Assembly: GCF_020181615.1 (NCBI RefSeq)
Contig: NZ_CP084029.1
Location: forward strand, 4,587,269-4,651,268
From: [Mycobacterium] crassicus
GTDB lineage: Bacteria > Actinomycetota > Actinomycetes > Mycobacteriales > Mycobacteriaceae
Length of the DNA: 64,000 nt
Direction of reading: 5' to 3'
The position numbers and the translations under genes are program-made. The notes under the pieces were generated by a model. The model was not told the DNA's origin. It made no database searches and saw only the letters and a program-made list of their open reading frames with translations. This document shows positions 1-9,108 of this stretch, piece after piece; the first letter of the stretch is position 1, and each line of letters begins with the position of its first letter.

Positions 1-163
1 CGGTAACCCAATCCATTTCATCGGCCTGCGCCACCGGAGCCACCGCCACCGGAGCCACGCCGAACGCCAAAAACGCCCCGACCGCACTACCGGCAGCTAG
101 CAATCGCCGGCGCTGCTGCCGGCTCTGCTGTCCGTTGCCCGAAGTGTTACGCCCTACAGCCAT
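1..163 (-). CDS. PGRS-family exported protein, N-terminal 54 codons only (runs off left edge)
   Basis: The reading frame starts at the ATG complementary to 161-163 and stays open to base 1. A weak AGGAAAA-type ribosome site lies upstream. The visible protein has a polar, basic start (residues 1-20, ending QQRRR), a hydrophobic core with AFLAFGVAP (residues 30-38) and an AQA site at 45-47 followed by Asp. This is the leader found on every other PGRS gene in the window whose start is visible, so the missing part is probably Gly-rich, although no repeats are seen yet. The three residues before the core (RRRLL) resemble a twin-arginine motif, but several siblings lack it, so the Sec route seems more likely. 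It follows the two GjpA-like genes with an 88-bp gap and could be the last gene of their transcript. Confidence 0.75.
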   Translation of the reverse strand, partial: MAVGRNTSGNGQQSRQQRRRLLAAGSAVGAFLAFGVAPVAVAPVAQADEMDWVT

Positions 164-251
164 TTGGGTTTTCCTATCTGTGCTGGCCCACAGTTGTGCT
201 AGCTCTGGTTGTCGTTTAGTTCTGGAACATCGGCGTGCCGTAGCCGCAGGA

Positions 252-2636
252 TCAGCCGTAGAAGCCCAGCGCCTCGGCTATCTGCTGGGGAATGTCGTTG
301 AGCCACTGCGGGATCATCCCGAAGAAGTCGGAATTGACATCGACTAGACCGAGGTCCGACAGGCCCAACCCGCTGAGCAGGTTGTCGATGGTGGTGGAGC
401 CCAAGCCCAGACTGTCGAGCAGCGAGTTGATCGTCACGCCACCCAGGCCGAGGTTCGCGACGATGGTGTCCAGATCGTTGTTGTCCAGGCCAAGCCAGCC
501 GAGGAAGGTGCCCACGGTCGGGTCGCCCAACAGGCTGGTCATGATGTCGGTGATGAAGCTGTCGAGGTACACCTCGTCGAGACCGAGACCGCCCAGCATG
601 CTGCCGATCGAGTACGTGCCCAACAGGTCGTTGATGACGTCGTCGAGGTGCCTGTTGTCAAAGCCGAGATCGCTGAGTACACCGGCAATCGAGATGCCGC
701 TCAAGCCCATTCGGTCGATGAACATGTCCAGGTCGATGTTGTTCAGACCAAGAGCGTTGAGCATCGACGAGATGTTCATGTTGTCCAGGCCGAGCGCATC
801 GATCAGGCTGCTCAGTCCGATGCTGCCCATTCCCCAATCGGTGAACAGGGTCAGCAGGGTGGTGTCGCTCAGGCCCATGCCGTCGAGCACGCGCTCCAGG
901 AGCTCCGACAGGGTCGGGTTGAAGCCCAGTTCGGTGAAGAACTGCTCCAGGGTGACGTTGCCGCTCAGGTTGCCCAAGCCGGTGAACAGGGTCTCCAACT
1001 GGTAGTTGGACAGGCCCATGGCCTGAACGGCCTGGCTCATCGTCATGTTGTAGAGATTCAGGTTCTGCAGGGTCTGCGCGACGGTGTTGGTCCCCAACAA
1101 CGCGTTCAGCGTGGGGTTGCCGATCTTGTTGATCAGGCTGGCGTTCTCCGGAGAGAGCTCGGCCAGCGGCGTGTCGCCCATACCGGCAATCGACATCAGC
1201 TGGGTGAACTTGATGTCGGCCATGCTCATGGTCGGATCGATGCCGAGAGTGTTCTCCCCGACCGGCATGTCAGACAGCATTTCCCCGACGGTCATGTTGC
1301 CGAACTCGCCCATGAAGTCATTGAAGGTGGTGCCGGGCGGGAACATCGAAGCGAGCATTTCGAGCAGTCCGGTGTTGCCGGTGATGTCCGGCCCGAGGAA
1401 GCCGGTGTTGAGCAGGTCGATGAGCGTGTCGTTGCCCATCTCGCCCAACATGCCGCCGACCATGCTGCCGAGGGTCATGCTGCCGAGGCCCAGCTGCTCG
1501 AAGAAATCGGTCAGCGGGGGGTTGCCCAACGCGTCGGTCAACAGACCGCCGACGGTCCAGGACGGGTCGACAAAGCTGGAGAGCGTCTCGGTGCCGGTGG
1601 CACCGAGCAGGTCCTTCATCAGACCGCCCAGGGACTGGTCGGGGCCGCCGATGAAGTCCAGGATCAGCCCGGACAGCGTGGGGTTGCCGATGTCGGTCGA
1701 GTTGAGCAGCGCGATGATCAGGCTGGCCACCGAGTCGTCCGGGCTGATGCCGCCGAGGTCGGTCAGCAGTTCGGCAAGGGTGGGGTTGCCGATGCCCGCG
1801 TCGTTGAGCAGGTTGATCAGCAACTCGGACAATGACTCCTGGCCCACGCCGAAGTCGTTGAGCAGGTCCACCGGCGTCATGTGGCCGAAGCCGAGCTGGT
1901 CGAGGAGACCGATGATCAGGGTGTCCAGCGGCGTGTCGCCGATACCGGCCTGGGTGAGCAGGCCGGTGAGGGTCTCGTTGCCCATCCCGGTGGCATCGAC
2001 GATGGTGCCGATGTCGATGTTGATCCCGAGCTGGCTCGTGGCGAGCAGGCCGTTGAACAGCGGAAGGCTGAAGCCGCCGATGTCAAAGCCGCTGTGGCCG
2101 TTGAGGAAGGCGTCCATCAGGATCGCCGGCGCACCGAACAAGGCGGACAGGGCCGCCATCGGGTCGCTGAAGTTGAAGATCTGGCCCCACAGATCCTGCA
2201 TGGCGTTGAACATGGTGATCCACGGCCCGATTCCGGCGAGCATCGAGCTCATCCACATCGGCAGCTGGACCGAGATGTCGGCCGGGAAGGGCATCAGTTG
2301 CGCGTCGATGCTGGGCAGCGGGTTGGTGAAGATGTTGATGACGTCCGGGATGCCGGCCAGCGCCTGCTGCGGGTTGGTGAAGATGTGCTGCAGCAGACCC
2401 CACATGTCGACCGAGTTCTGGTTCAGCGCTTGGAGATTGGCCGCGGTGTGGGCGAACAGGTCGGTGTACGGCGAGAAGAAGTCACCACCGGCGGTAAGTG
2501 CGACGGCCCGCTGCTCGACGACCGCGAGCTGACGTTGCAGCTGCGGTGCGTGTGAGGCCGCGGCCGGGACCGCGACGAGGCCCGCCCCGACGATGGCCAG
2601 GCCGGTGGTGACGTATGGACGAAGCGTTTGCTGCAT
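252..2636 (-). CDS. Exported tetradecapeptide-repeat protein, GjpA-like (copy 2)
   Basis: 794 residues. The start chosen is the ATG at 2636, preceded by GGGAGGG; the longer frame to 2735 would run into the upstream gene. The N-terminus MQQTLRPYVTTG followed by a hydrophobic stretch looks like a signal peptide or membrane anchor. A region of about 230 residues follows (landmarks FFSPYTDLF and IFTNPL), then a long array of Leu-rich repeats. In the C-terminal third the repeats have a 14-residue period of the type LGLxxxxIxxxLxx (for example LGLDNMNISSMLNA then LGLNNIDLDMFIDR). This family is common in environmental mycobacteria, and I believe databases label relatives 'outer membrane porin GjpA', but no porin function can be read from the sequence. 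It lies 58 bp downstream of its paralogue at 2695-5019, so the two are probably cotranscribed. An envelope or surface role is inferred. Confidence 0.8.
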   Translation of the reverse strand: MQQTLRPYVTTGLAIVGAGLVAVPAAASHAPQLQRQLAVVEQRAVALTAGGDFFSPYTDLFAHTAANLQALNQNSVDMWGLLQHIFTNPQQALAGIPDVINIFTNPLPSIDAQLMPFPADISVQLPMWMSSMLAGIGPWITMFNAMQDLWGQIFNFSDPMAALSALFGAPAILMDAFLNGHSGFDIGGFSLPLFNGLLATSQLGINIDIGTIVDATGMGNETLTGLLTQAGIGDTPLDTLIIGLLDQLGFGHMTPVDLLNDFGVGQESLSELLINLLNDAGIGNPTLAELLTDLGGISPDDSVASLIIALLNSTDIGNPTLSGLILDFIGGPDQSLGGLMKDLLGATGTETLSSFVDPSWTVGGLLTDALGNPPLTDFFEQLGLGSMTLGSMVGGMLGEMGNDTLIDLLNTGFLGPDITGNTGLLEMLASMFPPGTTFNDFMGEFGNMTVGEMLSDMPVGENTLGIDPTMSMADIKFTQLMSIAGMGDTPLAELSPENASLINKIGNPTLNALLGTNTVAQTLQNLNLYNMTMSQAVQAMGLSNYQLETLFTGLGNLSGNVTLEQFFTELGFNPTLSELLERVLDGMGLSDTTLLTLFTDWGMGSIGLSSLIDALGLDNMNISSMLNALGLNNIDLDMFIDRMGLSGISIAGVLSDLGFDNRHLDDVINDLLGTYSIGSMLGGLGLDEVYLDSFITDIMTSLLGDPTVGTFLGWLGLDNNDLDTIVANLGLGGVTINSLLDSLGLGSTTIDNLLSGLGLSDLGLVDVNSDFFGMIPQWLNDIPQQIAEALGFYG

Positions 2637-2694
2637 GATGCCCTCCCGGACGGAAGTTCCGAAGTTGCTGAGTCGTTCAGGCCGCTCGGGTCGT

Positions 2695-5019
2695 TTAAGC
2701 ACCGAGCACCGCCGCGATCTGGTTGGGCAGGCCATCGATGAAGTAGGCCATCGAACCGAAGAATTCTTCGATCTGGGCGTTGATCACGGTGAGATCGCCC
2801 AGCCCCATGGAGGCCAGCAGTTCGTTGACGGTCTGCGTGCCGAAGTCGCCCAGCAGGGAACTCACGGTCATCGACCCGAACAGCGAGTCGATCAGTTCGT
2901 TCAGGGTCTGATCGCCCAGTCCCAGATCGATGAGCCCGTCGCTGATGGTCGTGGTGCCGAAGAACTGGTCGAACAGGTCGCTGAGGTTCTGGCCGCCGAT
3001 GCCGAACTGGTTCAGCATGTCGTTGATGGTGCCGGTGCCCAGCGCCTGGCTGATGATGTCGTCCAGGTGCATACCGCCCACGCCCCCGTCGTCGAGTGCA
3101 TTGTTGACGGTCTGGTCGCCGAAGAGCCCGTTGAGCAGTTCACTCATGGTCTGGCCGCCGATGCCCGCGTCGTTGAGCATGTCGACGATGCTGATGTTGG
3201 CCGGGACCATCTGGTTGATCAGATCGGTGAGGGTCGTGGAGCCCATCGGACCGAGCAGGTCGGCCAGCGGCTGGTCGGGCATCATCGAAAGGACCATGTC
3301 GTTCAGGGTCATGTCGGCCATGCCGGATCCGGCGAGCATGTCGATCAGCGGCATCGCGAAGTTCTCGCGGATCATGTCCGCCAGGGTCATCGTGCCCATG
3401 TCGCCGAGCAGCGCCGACAGCGGCGAGTCGAGCATGCCCTGGTCGGCCAGGATCGAACCGAGGGTCGTGCCGCCGAGGGCGGAGATCAGCGAAGTGTCGC
3501 CGCCCTTGTCCAGCGGGGTACCGCCGGTGGCAGCGATGAAGTCGTTGATCGTCAGGTTCCCGATCACGCCCATGCTCTGCAGGTTGCCGAACAAGGTGCC
3601 CAGTGACAGGTTGGTGAGACCCATCATGTCGGTCAGTTGCTTGACAGTGACATCGGCGAAGCCCGCCGCGTCCAGGACGTCGGTCATCGACGTGTTCCCC
3701 GCATCACCGAGGACGCTGACCACGATGTCGCCGATGTCGACGTTGGCCACGCCCGCCTGACTCAGCAGGTCATACATGGTCTGGTTGCCCAGGCCCAGGC
3801 CATTGAGCAGTGAGCCGATCACCTCGTGGGTGGTCAGGTCGCCGCCACCGAACGCGTCGATGATGGAGGCCGGGGTCTGCCCGCCGAGGCCCAGCGCGTC
3901 GACCGCGGTGTTCAGCAATCCGTTCAGCGTCAGGCCGTCAGCGCCGATCGTGCCGAGTAGGCCGCTGACCGTCGGGTCACCGATGCCCAGCGCGTCGAGG
4001 ACGGTCATGCCGAGATCGGCCAGCTTGAGGTCACCCACCCCGAAGCTGTCGGTGATATCGGTGATCATCGGGTTGTTGAGGCCCAGCGCGTGGGTGAAGT
4101 CGATGACGACGTTGGCCGCCTGCAGGTTGCCGACGCCCAGCTGAGTGAAGATGTCCGACACCGTGGGGTCGCCGATCCCGACAGCGTTGAACAGGGTCAT
4201 CGCCACGTCGCTGATCTGCTGGCCGCCGAGGCCGATGTCGTTGAGCAGGTCGACGGGAGTCTGACTTCCCAGGCCCAGGCTGCTCAGCAGGCCGGTCAGC
4301 ATCCCGGAGATCTGCAGCGTGCCGATCCCGGTCTGGTCAAGCAGGCCGGCGATGGTCTCATCGCCGATCTTGATCCCGTTGACCAGGTCGGAAGCGGTGA
4401 GGTCGAGTTCCATGCTCTGGCCGTGGGCCAGGATGCCGTTCCAGGCGGGGACATGGATACCGGCGATGTCGAGGGTGTCGGTGCCGTTGAGGTAGGCGTT
4501 GAGCAGCACGGCCGGGGCGGTGAACATCGCCGCGAACGGGTCGAGCGGGTTGGTGGGGTTCCAGATCTGCTCGTTGATGGCGTGCATGGCGTTGTTGACC
4601 GTGACGAGCGGGCCGACCATGCCCAGCCCGATGGTCAGCAGCGGGGAGAGCATGACCATCATCGGGTCGCTGCCGCTGATCTCCGGCATGGGGTTGGTCA
4701 GGAAGTCGAACACCTCCGGCAACCGGGCCAGCGACGACGGGTCGGTGAGGATCTGCATGATCAGGTTGCCCCAACCGTTGTCAGACCCCATCGCGACCAG
4801 GTTGGTGGCGGTGTTGTTGAAGAGGTCGACATACGGGGAGAAGAAGTCCGGACCGGCGGTGAGCTGAACCGGACGGTGCTGGACCCTGTGAAGTTCCTGT
4901 CTAATCTCAGCATTGGGCTTCATGACGGCCGCCGGAACGGCCGCATTGACCGCTACCAGGGCGGCGCCCGCGATGACTACGCCGGGTGTGACATACGGGC
5001 GAAGCGCCAGCTGCATCAT
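2695..5019 (-). CDS. Exported Leu/Gly-rich repeat protein, GjpA-like (copy 1)
   Basis: 774 residues, beginning MMQLALRPYVTPG at the ATG at 5019, with AGGAG immediately upstream; a second ATG follows directly. It shares with the next gene the LRPYVT leader, the conserved segment QLTAGPDFFSPYVDLF near residue 50 and a NPMPEI/NPLPSI block. It then has a C-terminal array of repeats of the form GxGxxTxxxLLxxLG, mostly 13-14 residues long with longer interruptions (for example LGLGDQTLNELIDS, then LFGSMTVSSLLGD). The two are tandem paralogues and likely one operon, with a promoter at 5055-5082. The mature protein should be outside the inner membrane. There is no catalytic motif. The GjpA/porin label is from memory of the family and is not shown by the sequence. 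Confidence 0.8.
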   Translation of the reverse strand: MMQLALRPYVTPGVVIAGAALVAVNAAVPAAVMKPNAEIRQELHRVQHRPVQLTAGPDFFSPYVDLFNNTATNLVAMGSDNGWGNLIMQILTDPSSLARLPEVFDFLTNPMPEISGSDPMMVMLSPLLTIGLGMVGPLVTVNNAMHAINEQIWNPTNPLDPFAAMFTAPAVLLNAYLNGTDTLDIAGIHVPAWNGILAHGQSMELDLTASDLVNGIKIGDETIAGLLDQTGIGTLQISGMLTGLLSSLGLGSQTPVDLLNDIGLGGQQISDVAMTLFNAVGIGDPTVSDIFTQLGVGNLQAANVVIDFTHALGLNNPMITDITDSFGVGDLKLADLGMTVLDALGIGDPTVSGLLGTIGADGLTLNGLLNTAVDALGLGGQTPASIIDAFGGGDLTTHEVIGSLLNGLGLGNQTMYDLLSQAGVANVDIGDIVVSVLGDAGNTSMTDVLDAAGFADVTVKQLTDMMGLTNLSLGTLFGNLQSMGVIGNLTINDFIAATGGTPLDKGGDTSLISALGGTTLGSILADQGMLDSPLSALLGDMGTMTLADMIRENFAMPLIDMLAGSGMADMTLNDMVLSMMPDQPLADLLGPMGSTTLTDLINQMVPANISIVDMLNDAGIGGQTMSELLNGLFGDQTVNNALDDGGVGGMHLDDIISQALGTGTINDMLNQFGIGGQNLSDLFDQFFGTTTISDGLIDLGLGDQTLNELIDSLFGSMTVSSLLGDFGTQTVNELLASMGLGDLTVINAQIEEFFGSMAYFIDGLPNQIAAVLGA

Positions 5020-5054
5020 GCTCTCCTACTAAAACTGACAATGAAGGTTGCTTA

Positions 5055-5082
5055 AAGTTACATGAGATCTGACGTTTGTCCA
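5055..5082 (-). promoter_or_regulatory. Putative SigA-type promoter for the GjpA-like pair
   Basis: On the minus strand, TGGACA (complement of 5077-5082) is separated by 16 bp from TAACTT (complement of 5055-5060), about 36 bp before the start codon at 5019. The stretch 5020-5257 is clearly more AT-rich than its surroundings and also has to carry the promoter of the divergent FAAL gene, which I could not place. Motif match only. Confidence 0.4.
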
Positions 5083-5269
5083 CACGTTAAATTTGCGAGG
5101 AGAAGTCTCCTAGAAATGCTGGTAAATGCCTCGTAGCGCGATATGGAACTTTTGGTACGGAAACCTATGAATACGATCACCGAGGTTTTTCTCATTTTTT
5201 TGTTAATGGCCAGTTCGCCACTCGCCTGGCCTGCCGCCGGCCCGCCGGGCCGCTAAGGTGGGGACCACC

Positions 5270-7069
5270 ATGCCCGCACCAAACGTGATGACCATGCTGC
5301 AGCGGCAGGCTGAAGTTAATGGTGAAAAGTTAGCGTTCAGTTTCTTCCCAGACGGCCAAACCGAGCAGGGTCGGCTCACCTACCGAGAACTCGACGCCCG
5401 CGCGCGTGCCCTCGCGGCCGATCTCCAGCGGCGCGGAGCCGCCGGGAAGCGGGTGCTGCTGGCCTGCGAGCCGGGGCTGGAGAACGCCGTCGGGTACTTC
5501 GGCTGCGTCTACGCCGGCGCCATCGCCGCACCGATGAACGAGACCCTGTCCCGGCTCAAGCAGATCGCCGTCGACGTCCAGGCCGACTTCGCGCTGGCCA
5601 CCCCCGACATGCAGGCCAGGGTGCGCGCCCCGATCGACGCGCTGACCACCGATCGCCCCCTGCAGTGGTGCACCATCGACTCCGGGCCGATCGCCGACGC
5701 CCCCGAGTGGGTCGAGCCGGACATCGACCCGGACGACATCGCGCTGATCCAGTACACCTCCGGGTCGACCAAGTCCCCCAAGGGCGTCATGGTCAGCCAC
5801 AACAATCTGATGCACAACATGGAGGTCGTCCGCCGGCGGTGGAACGGCCACGACGGCGACGTGGCGGTCTGGTGGCTGCCCCAGCACCATGACATGGGCC
5901 TGATCGGCGGCGTCCTGGAGATGGTCTACGTCGGCGTCACCACGTACATGATGCCGCCGAACACGTTCATCAAACGGCCGCTGAGCTGGTTGGAGATGCT
6001 CTCACGGCACCGTGCCACCATCACCGGCGCGCCGACCTTCGCCTACGATCTCGCGGTCAAGACCACCACCCCCGCTCAGCGCGCGGCACTGGATCTGTCC
6101 AGCCTGACGCACGCCTGGATCGGCACCGAACCGGTGCGGGCATCCACCCTGCAGAACTTCGCCGAGGCATTCGCACCGGCCGGATTCCGGCTGGGTGGGA
6201 TCCAGGCCGCCTTCGGTCTGGCGGAGTCGGCGCTGCTGGTCACGGCCATGCAGAGCCCGGAGGTCGCCGGCGCGCGCTACGTCGACCGCAACGAGCTGGG
6301 CCGCAACCACGTGGTCGACGTCCCCGCCGACCACCCCGACGCGCTGGCGCTGGTGGGCTGCGGTCGCGAGCTGGACGGGATGCGGGTGCTGATCGTCGAT
6401 CCGGAGACCCGGCTGCAGTGCCCTCCCGACCAGGTCGGCGAGATCTGGACGTCCGGTCCGAGCGTCGCCCGGGGTTACTGGGGACGCCCCGAGGAGACCG
6501 CACGCACCTTCGGCGCGACGCTGGCCGACACCGGGGAAGGACCGTTCCTGCGCACCGGGGACCTCGGCTTCATGTGCGCCGACGAGCTGTTCGTGACCGG
6601 GCGGTGGAACGACCTGGTGACGATCCGCGACATCAAGTACTACCCCAATGACATCGAGGACACCGTGAGCGCCAGCGATGCGGCGCTGATGCCGGGGCGC
6701 GGCGCGGTGTTCACGGTCAAACCGAATCCGAACGCCGACGAGCAGCTCATCGTGGTACAGGAAGTGAATCGCAATTCCCTCGAGGCCGACCTCAGCGGCG
6801 CCGTCGAGGCCATCCGCGCAGCGGTCGTCGCCAAGCACGGGATCTCACCCAACGACGTGCTGCTGGTCGAACCCATGCAGGTTCCGACCACCACCAGCGG
6901 CAAAATTCAGCGCAGCGCGTGCCGGCAACGCTTCCTCGACGCCGGCTTCACCCCGGTCGCCGAGTGGCACGCGCCGACGCCCACCGGCACGGGCCCACGG
7001 CTGAATCTGGGCAAACTGGCCGATGCGATGCGGGTCTCGCTGCAGCAGCGGCAATCCCGGCGCGACTGA
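5270..7069 (+). CDS. Fatty-acyl-AMP ligase (FAAL, FadD-type), copy 1
   Basis: 599 residues from the ATG at 5270, chosen because AAGGTGGGG sits about 6 bp upstream; an in-frame GTG at 5258 lies within that site. It is an ANL-superfamily adenylating enzyme. The P-loop-like A3 motif YTSGSTKSPKG starts at Tyr162. WWLPQHHDMGLIGG, typical of FAAL-type FadDs, follows. The C-terminal motif TTTSGKIQR carries the catalytic lysine at residue 545. A YYPNDIED segment replaces the usual NHSPDDIE. FAALs activate a fatty acid as acyl-AMP and pass it to an acyl carrier protein or PKS domain. No PKS, ACP or FadE is in the window, so the acceptor is unknown. The closest relative is the convergent FAAL ending 14 bp away. 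It is divergent from the GjpA-like operon. Confidence 0.88.
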   Translation: MPAPNVMTMLQRQAEVNGEKLAFSFFPDGQTEQGRLTYRELDARARALAADLQRRGAAGKRVLLACEPGLENAVGYFGCVYAGAIAAPMNETLSRLKQIAVDVQADFALATPDMQARVRAPIDALTTDRPLQWCTIDSGPIADAPEWVEPDIDPDDIALIQYTSGSTKSPKGVMVSHNNLMHNMEVVRRRWNGHDGDVAVWWLPQHHDMGLIGGVLEMVYVGVTTYMMPPNTFIKRPLSWLEMLSRHRATITGAPTFAYDLAVKTTTPAQRAALDLSSLTHAWIGTEPVRASTLQNFAEAFAPAGFRLGGIQAAFGLAESALLVTAMQSPEVAGARYVDRNELGRNHVVDVPADHPDALALVGCGRELDGMRVLIVDPETRLQCPPDQVGEIWTSGPSVARGYWGRPEETARTFGATLADTGEGPFLRTGDLGFMCADELFVTGRWNDLVTIRDIKYYPNDIEDTVSASDAALMPGRGAVFTVKPNPNADEQLIVVQEVNRNSLEADLSGAVEAIRAAVVAKHGISPNDVLLVEPMQVPTTTSGKIQRSACRQRFLDAGFTPVAEWHAPTPTGTGPRLNLGKLADAMRVSLQQRQSRRD

Positions 7070-7083
7070 ACAGCGACTGAATA

Positions 7084-8976
7084 TCAGCCCTGACCCGGCC
7101 GGCCGGTTGCCCCGCGCCGGCGCGCAAGCCCCTGCACCGCCAGCTGCAGCAGGCCGCCGGCCAGCACGTTCTTGACGTCCGGGGTGTCATCCGGCTGCGG
7201 CGGCGCCTGCCACTGGACCAACGGCTTCAGTTCACCGGAGACATACTGCTCGCGGCAGGCGCTGCGCTGAATCTTGCCGCTGGTGGTGGTCGGTATCCGC
7301 ATCGGCTTGAGCAGCACGACAGCCTGTGCGTCGATGCCGTGGTGGGTGCGGATCGCCGCCCGGATCGATTCGATCAGATCGTTCAGGTCGACCCCGACGG
7401 CCTCGTGGTGGTGCACCTCCTGCACCACCACCACGTGCTCGGGAGCGTTGCGCTGGGTCGGCAACTGGAACACCGCGCCGCGGCTGGGCATCAGCGCCGG
7501 ATGGCAGGCCTGCACGGTCAGCTCGATGTCATTGGGGTAGTGGCTGTAGCCGCCGATGGTCATCAAGTCCTTACACCGGCCGGTGACGAACAGCTCGCCG
7601 CCGGCGAAGAACCCCAGGTCGCCACTGCGCAGGTAGGGCCCTTCCCCGGTGTCGGCCAAGTACGCATTGAAAGCGTGCTCGGTCTCCTCGGGCCGTCCCC
7701 AGTAGCCCACGCCGACGCTCGGCCCGGACACCCAGATCTCGCCCACCTCTTCGGGCTCGCGGCGCAAGCGGGTCTCGGGGTCGACGATCAGGGTTTCCTG
7801 CGTCTCCGCCTTGGCGCCGCAACCCACCAGGGGCACCGCCCCGGCGGCGTCGGCTGCCACCTCGACGACGCGTTCCTCACCGAGGCCGGGCCGGTCGAAG
7901 TGCCGGATCACCGGCACCGGCGACTCGGACATGCCCGTCACACCCAGGGTTGCCTCGGCCAGCCCGTAGGCGGGAATGAAGGCCTCGGGCCGGAAACCGG
8001 CCGGCGCGAACGCCTCGGTGAAGGACTGCAGCGTCTCGGCACTGATCGGCCCGGCACCGATCACGGCGATCGACAGGCTGGACAGGTCCAGGGCGGCGCG
8101 CTGCTCCGCGGTGGTGCGTTTGACGCAGGCCTCGTAGGCGAAGTTGGGTGCGGCGGTGATCGTCGCGCCGAAGCGCGAAATCGCCTGCAACCAGCGGATC
8201 GGGCGCATCAGGAACGCGCTCGGCGACATCAGCACGGTGGTGCGGCCGCCGTAGATGGTGCCGAGGATGCCCCCGACTAACCCCATGTCGTGGTACTGCG
8301 GCAGCCAGGACACCCCGCTGATCGGGCTGTTCATCACGGGCGCGTCATCGGCCGGGTTCAGGGCCCAGCGCATGACCTTCAGGTTGCTCAGGTAGTTGCC
8401 GTGGGTCAGCACGCAGCCCTTGGGCACCCCGGTGGAGCCCGACGTGTACTGGATCATCGCGACGGTGTCGGCGTCGACGTCCTGCTGCACCCAGGTCGCG
8501 CCGTCGTCGTCGAGCTCGTCCATCGCCAGCCAGGTCACCGATCCGTCGGTCAGGCCGGCGATGGCGGCCTTCATCTTGGCCTGGGTCTTGGCGGTCGCCA
8601 GCGCGAAGCGGGCATGCGCCTCGGGGACGACGGTCTCGACCCGCCGGATCGGCCAGTGCTCGTCGACCGGGACTGCGACGGCGCCGGCGTAGAAGCAGCC
8701 GAACAGCCCGACAACGCTGTCCACCCCGGGACGGCACAGCACCAGCACCCGCTCCCCGGCAGCGCCCTTGCGCTGCAGGCTCGCGGCGATCGCCCGGGCG
8801 CGACGATCCAGTTCGCGGTAGGTGATCCGGGCCTCTTCGATGTCGCCTTCCGGGCAGAAGATGAACGCGGGCGTGTCCTGGTGGCGCGCGGCCTGCTGTT
8901 GCAGCAGGTCCACCAGGGTGTCCAGAGCCAAAGGAGCCAAGGAAGTCGTGGATTCTGCCATCGTCTGATCTGCCAT
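7084..8976 (-). CDS. Fatty-acyl-AMP ligase (FAAL, FadD-type), copy 2
   Basis: 630 residues if translation begins at the ATG at 8976 (MADQTMAES). No strong ribosome site is present there, and 8961 (ATG) or 9123 (GTG, in the inverted-repeat arm) are alternatives. The catalytic core is complete: YTSGSTGVPKG from Tyr177, WLPQYHDMGLVGG, and the C-terminal TTTSGKIQR with Lys568. The predicted role is activation of a fatty acid as acyl-adenylate for transfer to a carrier protein. It is a clear paralogue of the gene at 5270-7069 and the two face each other. The C-terminus has an extra basic tail, ending GLARRRGATGRPGQG. Its 5' leader contains the 9109-9294 inverted-repeat element, which could separate it from, or supply, its promoter. 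Confidence 0.86.
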   Translation of the reverse strand: MADQTMAESTTSLAPLALDTLVDLLQQQAARHQDTPAFIFCPEGDIEEARITYRELDRRARAIAASLQRKGAAGERVLVLCRPGVDSVVGLFGCFYAGAVAVPVDEHWPIRRVETVVPEAHARFALATAKTQAKMKAAIAGLTDGSVTWLAMDELDDDGATWVQQDVDADTVAMIQYTSGSTGVPKGCVLTHGNYLSNLKVMRWALNPADDAPVMNSPISGVSWLPQYHDMGLVGGILGTIYGGRTTVLMSPSAFLMRPIRWLQAISRFGATITAAPNFAYEACVKRTTAEQRAALDLSSLSIAVIGAGPISAETLQSFTEAFAPAGFRPEAFIPAYGLAEATLGVTGMSESPVPVIRHFDRPGLGEERVVEVAADAAGAVPLVGCGAKAETQETLIVDPETRLRREPEEVGEIWVSGPSVGVGYWGRPEETEHAFNAYLADTGEGPYLRSGDLGFFAGGELFVTGRCKDLMTIGGYSHYPNDIELTVQACHPALMPSRGAVFQLPTQRNAPEHVVVVQEVHHHEAVGVDLNDLIESIRAAIRTHHGIDAQAVVLLKPMRIPTTTSGKIQRSACREQYVSGELKPLVQWQAPPQPDDTPDVKNVLAGGLLQLAVQGLARRRGATGRPGQG

Positions 8977-9108
8977 CTTCTGATCGGTCTCAAGGAGTTG
9001 TTCGGTGATCGCCCACAGCGTAGCGGGGATCACAAACGCGGCGGATCCGGGCGAAGCAGATCCCGCCCGTTGCCCGGCGTGATCGGTGGGCGACGAATCT
9101 GGACCATA

